DNA of 64,000 nucleotides from positions 170,001-234,000 of the forward strand of contig JAVXUO010002440.1 of NCBI GenBank assembly GCA_033065855.1. Direction: 5' to 3'. Source of the stretch: Escallonia rubra. Taxonomy: Eukaryota > Streptophyta > Magnoliopsida > Escalloniales > Escalloniaceae. This document shows, one piece after another, positions 56,046 to 64,000 of the stretch. The position numbers and the translations under genes are program-made. Numbering within the stretch: the first letter of the stretch is position 1; every line of letters begins with the position of its first letter. The notes under the pieces were generated by a model. That model ran no database searches and was not told the origin of the DNA. It saw only the letters and a program-made list of their open reading frames with translations.

Positions 56046-58855
56046 AGCATATTTTTAGCAGCAACAGTAGCCATTTAAGAAGTACCTCACAAATGTGTTG
56101 TCAGCTATAGACAATCTCTTGTTGTTGATGTTTCCAAAAGAAAATCACACAAAACATTTCTCATCACTGCTTTGAAGACATGCATCAACTTATGGTAGAG
56201 AAGCTTGAAACTCTATACGCCTTCGTCATCTCACTCACAAGCCACAAATCACCCATCAACACACAACCACCACGTCCCAACCTTAGAAGCGCCACCTCTC
56301 CATCACGGAGTCGAGATATGGACAAAGTCAACAAGTAATCCATGAGTAATATTATCACAGTAACCACCAGTATCTGCTTGAAAACTAGTTATCTCACTGA
56401 ATAATTGAAAAATCCCACTCCATTCTGTCTCACATGTCACATGAATAATGCCGGTTTGGAGTGGATGACTCATTCTGCAGATTATCATCTCTTTTGTTAC
56501 GATAATCTGTCGACAGAACCCCAATACGATACTTGAAGAAACACTTCTTCAAATAAGATGTATGAATGTATAGGAGCGGGTTTTTCTTTGTTTTGCAAGC
56601 AACATATGCAAGATCAAATTGAAAAGAAACAATGTTGTTTGTAAAGGGTCGGACAAAGTGTTGATCCACGAACATGAGTAAGAATGGAAGGTTAATGAAC
56701 AAATAGATTATAAAGAACATATGTAATTGACCCATGTTTAAGAAAAGCCTTTAGCCGGCTGTTGGATACATAAATATTTTTACCATGGCCAATAAAAGCA
56801 CAGACACGTGAAATGCTAAGAACTGCACACAGGAAAAGGTGCTTGGGAGACATAATCAAGCAGTTTAATGTGAATTGCGCGGGAAACGAGATTTGAATGA
56901 AATTGTACGAAAAGGACAGCTATCAACAAGAACAAGACAATCAGTAGTAATGATCGACATGGATGCACGAAGTAAGACGGTTGTCAACAAAAGATAAGAC
57001 GATTGGCAGTAGCAATTGATAAATGGTTCTCACAAATACACGAGGGTGGACAGTTGTCAACACGAACATAGCGATCGATGAAAGTGATCAGCAAATAGAC
57101 TGCATAAAAAAGTACAGCTATATATTGACAGGAACTAAGCGGTTGAAGATAACGGTTGATAAACCGTACTTGGCAAAATATAGGAATAGACAGGTAAATT
57201 GAATCACGATTACAAACAAGCGAGTATAAAAGAAAGAGAGGGGCAACAGAGCAAGGGGTCGTCAAATTCATAAATCACACCTGACTTAGAAAAGTCAATT
57301 TGAAATGCACTTATCTTTTTCTTTCATCTTTGTCAAGTTTTTCATATGATTTGCCTGTGTCCATAGAGAATCTCGTATACTGTCGTACTTGTATTCATTC
57401 TATTGTGAGAAAAAACTTTACCTTAGTGGGCGCATCCTTTATAGATTTGTTTAGCATCATATCTCTAGTAAGTTTCCATTTTTAGTGAAGTCATCAGGCT
57501 CTAGAGGCAAAAAATATCTCACACTATTAATCGATTGTACCGTGGGTGTATTAATCAATTGTACCGTGGGTGTACAAATCGATTGTGAATTGGTCCAATA
57601 GCGCAAACACTAATTTTCTGTCTCTAAGAAAAGAAAGGAAGAGAATGGAGGAGAAGAGAAAAGAAAGGAAGACAATAGAAGACAATTTTCTTTCCACTTG
57701 TTTGTAAGTTTAACAGAAAGGAAAGAAAATACGCCAGATTGCGTGTATACCCTTATGTTACATTGTGATAATTCTGATAAAGACTGTGAATGTATGATCT
57801 TAAAAAAGAACATGATTTTGACGGGAAAACAAATTAGTCATTAATGATATCATACCATATTCATACCATACTAATGTAATAAGCCTTATATCACCGGTTA
57901 ATGTCACAATAGAAAAAATAAAAATTAACAATGAGTTGATTACAAACATCCTAATATCAAAATCTAATTGATGTCACATCAAAAGCGAAATAATCAATTT
58001 TGAGTCAACTCTAACATCTAAAATAATTATCTATTAACACATAAAAAAATTACTTGTTTGTATGTAAAATAATAAGTTCTTGCAAGAAACCCTTAAACCT
58101 AAACGTTACTAAATATTTAATCTTTATTAGGTCAAGGATACTATGGACACCATTAAAATATTACTTATGAGAGTTTTCTTTCTCTTCATTTCTTTTCAAT
58201 TAGGAGAAAAGATTTAGAGACAAAAGATGCTGAAATTTTCCTCCATTCTCTCTCTTTAAAAAAACTCACAAACTAGAAAAAAAGAAAAAAAAGTGGGTCA
58301 CTTTCCTTTCTTTTCTCTCCTTAACAAAAATTGGCAAACAGGCACCACACCCACACAAAAAGCCGGCGGGGGGGAGGGGCTAAGGGATGGCTTGAAGCTT
58401 TATCTCCTCTTTCTTTGTGTTCGTTAGTTTTTTTTATTTTTTGTGTGTTTGTGTATGTTTGTGATACTTGCAAGGAGTTCACAAAGGGTGGCCGATGGTA
58501 GGGTGTGGTGCTGACATGTTGGCGTAAACTTGGATATAATCAGATCTCTTGAGATCTTCTAGGTCACTGCAATTTGTTGATCAAAGAGACTTATACCATG
58601 GAATCTTGATCAACTCATTTGTTGGATAAAGGATTCTCCGAGTTTGGGACTTGGTGTCTCACCAGGCGAGGGCCTAAATTTCGTCGATAGTGGTCAGAAT
58701 TTCGTCGGTGACTGGTCAAAGATGCAGCGACGGTGGTCTAATCCTGCTTGGTGCTCAGTGTCTTCACTATTCCCGCCTACAAACTTTTTCCCTGCCGCTT
58801 CTAGCGTTTTTTATTGAATTTTATTGGTTTGTGGGGGGTAAGAGTGGTATGTCCA
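56046..58855. other. Unassigned stretch with weak repeats
   Basis: No gene recognised. 56917-57170 holds about four degenerate units of 50-60 bp built on acagttgtcaacacgaaca and gacgat.g. words. 57515-57590 has a shorter repeat (atcgattgtaccgtgggtgt, about 2.5 copies). 57840-58130 is AT-rich. Confidence 0.5.
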
Positions 58856-59145
58856 GTCTGGTAGCATTTTTTTACAAAAACAAGTGGATGTTTGATAACC
58901 CAGTTTTTATTTTGAGTTTTTTTTTTGTGGTGGTTTGCGGTGACAGTGGTGGGGCGTGGCGGTGGCTGCCAACGGTGGGAGCGTGGTGGTGATCTAAAAA
59001 AACAATCAAAACTGAAAACCGAAACTCATTTTTTGAGTTTTTAAAAACAGCCTTGATTTAAAAACTAGTTTTTTAAACTGAAGAAAAAAAATTGTTACCA
59101 AACGCAACTTTTTTTTTCAGTTTCCAAAACTGGAAACAGGGCCTA
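58856..59145. mobile_element. MITE (family C), copy 3, left end missing
   Basis: Starts inside the family core (acaaaaacaagtggatgttt) and runs to ccaaaactggaaacagggcc. Lies about 0.47 kb upstream of the DUF1995 gene. Confidence 0.6.
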
Positions 59146-59614
59146 AGTTTCTCGCTCTAAAATGCAAACCAAAAATGAGAAGGATGCTGAACAAGATCCT
59201 GCAGTCCCTAATTTGCAATCTTGGTACAATCTCGTATGGTTGTACGGTTAATAAATTGAAGAGTGCATATTTCCAATGTTTGGGTCAAACCAATAGAGTC
59301 AAACCAAAATTTTCAGTCACACGATGTTTAATTCTGTTATCAAACTTGAAAATTTGAAAACTTTGGTATTCTGATATGAAAAACGAACATTTGACTTTTA
59401 CTAATTTGCAATAAACAAATTTTTAAAAATAATTCAAGCATCAATATGCAATATATTTCGGTATGAGTTCGATTTGGTCTGATTCAATTAAGTTAGGTTC
59501 AATAAACCGAGATGCTCACCCTAAATATTCCTAATTATAAGTGTGGTACGGTACCCAACCAACGCTAACATATATAAACCACAATTTTGTATCCCCCTCT
59601 CGTGTGGTTTCAAA
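59146..59614. other. Upstream region of the DUF1995 gene
   Basis: AT-rich, presumably promoter and leader. No clear TATA box can be chosen. Confidence 0.4.
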
Positions 59615-62600
59615 ATGCCGTTATCCACTGCCCCAACCGCTTTCAGGGCTCCAGTTGCGATCGCTTCTCCTCCAAATCCCAAGGTAAGAGAAATCTCAGC
59701 ACCAATCTTCATCGTTCTAGTGTCAGCTTCTCATTTATGATCCCGTTGTGTTGTTGAGAAAATCAAGAAAAGGTAACTGAGTTGAAGCTACCCACTGAGC
59801 TTAATTCAGCTACCCTTTATGCTTAGTTGAGTCTAAATCTTCAATGCTGGTAATCTGAAACAAAACAACCCTCAAAATATCCATCATTGGTATCTTCAGT
59901 CCTAGTTAATTCAACCATTTTCTTTACTTTTCCTTTTTCTTTAATTCAAAATCGAGGTTGTTGCTAAATTTCCCGTTGAGTATTTATTTGGTTTCTGACG
60001 TATAAGCTAAAGCGTAATGTAGGATGTTAGATTGGGGAGCTTTCAGGTGAAAAATGGTATGAATCTTTTCCAAAAAAAGATTTCGAGAGATGTGAAATTC
60101 GTTACCAATTCACTTTCTGGGGGTACTGGTGCTTCGGTTGAATATGATGTGCCATTTCCAAGTGATTATTCTGAACTTCTTGAACAAGTAAGCCTTTACT
60201 TCACTTACTGCAAAATGTTTGAATGTGTGAGCAAAATCTTACTGATTTGATGCAAATTAAATATGCCGCTGGTTACCAGCGGCTGGTATGAGTAAAGTTC
60301 TGTGGAGAAGCTATCCGCTGTTTATTTGACATGAATTTTCCACATCAGATGAGTGTCACCGTGTTGTTACTCCATTCTGTCAACTTTCTGATTTTGCAGC
60401 TATTGCTTTTGCTGATTTTGAGATTTTAGGCGTGTAATGACTAACAGGCTAAAGAAGCAACTGCATTAGCTTTGCAAGATAAAAGACAGTTGATGGTGGG
60501 TTTTTATCTGGGTTTTTCATTAACTTTGAAATTTGAGAATGGAAGAGATACCTAGGTATACATGGAACTGACCGACAAGTTTTTGCTACAGGAGATTGAA
60601 TTTCCAACTGCTGGGCTGGAATCTGTACCAGGTCTGTTGCTGCCCCATGATCCTGTTCTCCCCTTTCTTTGTTCCTTAATTTGCCTCTTATAGAACATCG
60701 GATGTTCCTATGATCTTGATTCACCTCTCTCATGATAATTTTTTTTTTTAGGCGATGGTGAAGGTGGTATAGAAATGACAGGAAGTATACAATTGATTCG
60801 TGAGTTCTGTGACCTCCTCGTGAGCCCGGAGAAAGCTACACGAACCAGGATAGTATGTCTCAAACATTTGGAACAGTTTCATTATTTCATCTCTTATGCT
60901 TTGCCCTAGAAATGAGTTGTCTACCCTCATGTTCTTCTATGTTTCTTGTGAGGCTTATCATGTTCCTTATGGCAAGCATCTTAATCAAAGTAGTAAAAGA
61001 GAACTATTTCTTACGGTTCAAAGTTGCGCTGATTAGTTCTATTGTGATGTATGCTGTTGGACTGCTCTGATAATCTGATATAGAATTCTTTAAATTCACG
61101 AAGGATGAGAACTTTGAACGAGAAATACCATTTATTCATGGTGCTCTAACCTGCCAAATAAGTAATCTGAACATAGATTCAGCACAGATGTATCGTGTAT
61201 CTTGGTCAAATCAGCAATTCACACACTTACAATTTCGATCTCAATGCAGTTTCTTCTGAGGAAACAGTTTAGTTAAAACAATACTATATGAAAAATGTAC
61301 AACTATGTGTGACATGTGTTCTTAATTCAACACAATATAGTGTTTTATTCAACATCCACATGTATTAATCTGTTTTTGAGGCCAGGAATAAGATATTTGC
61401 GCATACACGTTTTTCTCTATATTTTTACGGTTTCTTTTCTTATTTGTTTGCCATTTGCTTGCTTCGTTGTGAAAATATTGGTTGATGCGTCCATATTTTT
61501 ATTGCCACTTATCTATTTCTGTACCTCGCTTATGTAGGATACTTTGATCTACATGCTTCAATTTTGCTTTCCTATTTGGTTAGCTATTTTTTCACTTTTT
61601 TATGTTCATTTCACACACCATTATGCAGTGAGGCCCAAAGCATGATGATTTTCTTCAAAGGTGTTGATGTCCCCACTCTGTCTTAGAAACTTCATTTGCT
61701 ATCACTACTATTTTTGGGCTTTCATCAAAATAATGTCCTGTCACATCATATGCAGTTAGGCTTATAATCCTTTCATGAAACTTCCAGTTTTTCCCGGAGG
61801 CTAATGAAGTTGGATTTGCAAGAGAGTCGGTGTTTGGAGGAGCTTCTTATAAGTTGGACTATCTTACAAAGCCATCATTTTTTGAAGATTTTGGTTTTGT
61901 CACAAAAGTGAAAATGGCAGACAGAGTTAAGTCAAAAGATGAACTATTCCTAGTTGGTTACCCGTATTTTAATGTCAATGGTAACCTCAGAGTCTTTCTC
62001 TACTGTTTTCCATTGATTTTCTTGCCACAATGTTTCTTTGATGCCCATTTTCTTTTGAAACCAAGAAATGATTGTCGTCGAAGAGCTTTTTAAAGAAGCT
62101 GTGGTGGGCACTGCCCGACAACTGATTATATTCAATGGAGAGCTCGACCGTATCAGATCTGGTTGTATCCTTTGTTTACTCTATTTTTACTCTAGTAAAT
62201 TCACATTGGATGAAGCTACTGGGGGTTTCAAATTGCCATGTTTTCAAAAGTAGCTTCCTGCATTTAGTTCACCGTCTGCAGCCCCTCACTTATCATGGTT
62301 TTAGAATAAGAAGAGAACAGTTTCTTTAACAAACGAGTTGAGGCGATGGTTAAAATTCATGATGTCTTTTTAATCCCAGCCTTGGATTGCACCAAAACTG
62401 ATTTTGTTGAATTTTTTACAGTATAGTTAAGTTGTTAGGTCAAAGTTCGAACGTCTTAGCAACTACAACATCTATTCTTAGTGTGCTATGGTTGTCCTTG
62501 AGCTGTATAGATTATCCACCATTCTTCTATCCAAAGCTAGGTGCACTTACCAAGACACTCTTTCCTAAGATGGAGACTGTGTACTACATCCACAATTTCA

Positions 62601-62921
62601 AAGGTCGCAACGGGGGTGCCCTTTTCAGGTTTGCTACCGAAACCTAAATAATCAGAAACTTTATACTTTTCCTGAGAAGTTTGCGATGCTAGTTATTGGT
62701 GATATTCTCGTTATGGAGTACTCACTGCTTTCTCAGTGACATGATTTAACTCCGTTTGTACAACTGCAATCAACATCTTGATTTTGTTAACTTTTTTTAG
62801 GTGTTACCCTGGCCCCTGGAAGGTGCTTAAAAAAGCACGGAATAAATATGTCTGCGTGCATCAGCAGGAAGTGATGCCCTCCCTTAAGGAAGTTGCCTTG
62901 GATATTCTGCCGTCAGCTTGA
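59615..62921 (+). CDS. DUF1995 protein, LPA3-like, probably plastid
   Basis: 308 residues in nine exons: 59615-59683, 60047-60187, 60448-60495, 60592-60631, 60752-60852, 61788-61980, 62066-62161, 62511-62628 and 62801-62921. All introns are GT-AG and phases agree throughout. The family includes LOW PSII ACCUMULATION 3 and the C-terminal part of plastid adenylate kinase 5. LPA3 helps photosystem II assembly; the role of this smaller member is not settled. Visible blocks are YDVPFPSDYSELLEQAKEA, IEFPTAGLESVPGDGEG, KATRTRIFFPEANEVGFA, LFLVGYPYFNVNE, IIFNGELDRIRSDYPPFFYP and IHNFKGRNGGALFRCYPGPW. The N-terminus (MPLSTAPTAFRAPVAIASPP) is rich in Ser, Ala and Pro, as in plastid transit peptides. 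The ATG at 59615 is the first in frame after stops. Exon 7 ends just before gttgta, a weak donor, so its 3' edge could shift. Confidence 0.9.
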
Positions 62922-64000
62922 AAATACAGTGAACAGTTCTTCTGGTGAGACATTTCAGCTTTGGAACTAATATAAAGAGTAATTACCCACAAGCTCTTTC
63001 TATATTGATTGATCTTTCCGAGAAATTAGCCTTCTATCTTTCTTTTGTACAACACCAGAATCAAAACTTTCATGTGAAAACGGTGATATATGTAACGTTC
63101 GTAATTTGCCCCTGCCTTTTGTAAAAACAAATCCCCCCCTGCTTTTTAGTTCAAGTCCACTTTTGCACATGTCACTCCTCTTTTTAGTATGTGAGTTATG
63201 TTTCTTCAAATAGTTGATTAGAGGTTGAAACCTCAGCATAAATCTTACACTTGCACATATGAAAAGCCAGACTTATAACTCCTGTAGTATAAATCAGTCT
63301 CAGTCCAGAGTTAATAGGCACAGTTCCAGGTCCTGATGCTTAACATAATGTTCAGCAACTTTTGCATCCACTGCCCCCAGGGAAATTTTTAAATGGTTAT
63401 GAGGACTTAATGTTGCGTTAGGCTTTAAGGTTTCAAACCCTCACATGCTTTCACTCATGCCTGTCATCAGGCATTAGTTCTGAGTTTTTTTCATGCTTCG
63501 TCTATCAAATGCTTGGAACTGCGTGGGATTGTGTTCATCGAAAACCTCCTCTTTTGTTTATTCATTTCTCTTTCTGGACTAACACTGCGGTTGATTCTCT
63601 AATTGATCAAGTGGTTTTCCCCTCTAATAATCTCATTATTGAAGCTTCCATTTCCTTTGGTGCTCGGGGCAGATTCCTAGATTGGGATGGTCCAAGGATG
63701 ATGAACGGTTGGGCCCGGGATTTCTGTTTGGGATCAAACCAAGCCACAGTGCTAGTTCAGCAAATTTCAGTTCTAAGTTGGCTCAATTTTGTTTTTGGGT
63801 GAAGAGAGCAGGACTAGCAAAACTGGAAATCAAACTTATCTCGGTTGTCTTTCCTAGTGAATCGAGAGCACGCTGGACAATGATCTGAAGGATCCAGTTT
63901 GGGTTGTACATAGTCGCCTTTTATCTGCTCATAGCTGTATGGATTTGATTGCAAAATTTTGATGTAAATCAGCCTTTATTTAGCATTCTCTGTTCAGCTT
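62922..64000. other. 3' flank of the DUF1995 gene
   Basis: Probably begins with the 3' untranslated region. A plus-strand open stretch (63509-63802) has no recognisable domain, and I do not call it a gene. Confidence 0.5.

Noticed and set aside
63509-63802. 97-residue open frame after the DUF1995 gene
   Set aside because: No domain or splice context; probably downstream non-coding sequence.

Overview
The window is plant nuclear DNA, most likely from a eudicot. The support is GT-AG introns, a plant-only LOB-domain transcription factor, a pinoresinol-lariciresinol reductase, a plant-type DUF1995 protein, and several plant transposon superfamilies. The species cannot be named from the sequence. 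Four host genes look complete: an LBD23/24-like LOB-domain factor (18654-20134, +), the molybdopterin synthase small subunit MOCS2A (23568-23885, -), a pinoresinol-lariciresinol reductase PLR (37141-41618, +), and a nine-exon DUF1995 protein of the LPA3-like group (59615-62921, +). They are separate single genes with no operon-like organisation. Between them lie pseudogenes and a dense, nested set of transposons, many of which can be delimited by terminal inverted repeats (TIRs) and target-site duplications (TSDs).

Layout. 1-10770 is a stack of insertions: a Copia-like LTR split by a hAT element and a 4.25-kb CACTA element, then a Harbinger-like element, a foldback element, a 5'-truncated LINE and elements sitting in TA microsatellites. 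The same ancestral segment recurs, same orientation, at 42160-48602. There it carries a different set of insertions (two Mutator-like elements and a hAT), so each copy serves as the empty site for the other. 10740-12000 is a decayed TRANK1-like (TPR/ankyrin/helicase family) gene with a repeated module. 14130-15010 is an LTR relic and 15570-16827 a Mutator-like element (MULE). The LBD gene follows, then LINE debris with a 0.5-kb tandem duplication. Upstream of MOCS2A sits an old, probably hAT, element holding a younger hAT, which in turn holds two MULEs. 30957-32127 is a second, almost identical copy of one of these MULEs. The PLR gene has a 2.9-kb last intron filled with repeats and ends about 0.5 kb from a Copia-like LTR. 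51650-54140 is a composite of a MULE-like element, a hAT and a plastid trnS fragment. 55720-59145 is mostly unassigned sequence with an LTR-like piece and MITEs. The DUF1995 gene closes the window.

The most unusual item is the CACTA element at 824-5077. It carries a roughly 0.78-kb-arm inverted repeat of a captured C-terminal piece of a SNF2 ATPase that looks like the CLASSY3/4 class. That class recruits RNA polymerase IV to make transposon-silencing siRNAs. A transcript across the repeat would fold into a long hairpin with homology to a host silencing gene. Three other DNA elements carry pieces of host genes or organelle DNA: a RING-H2 fragment, a trihelix factor fragment and a plastid tRNA-Ser tail.
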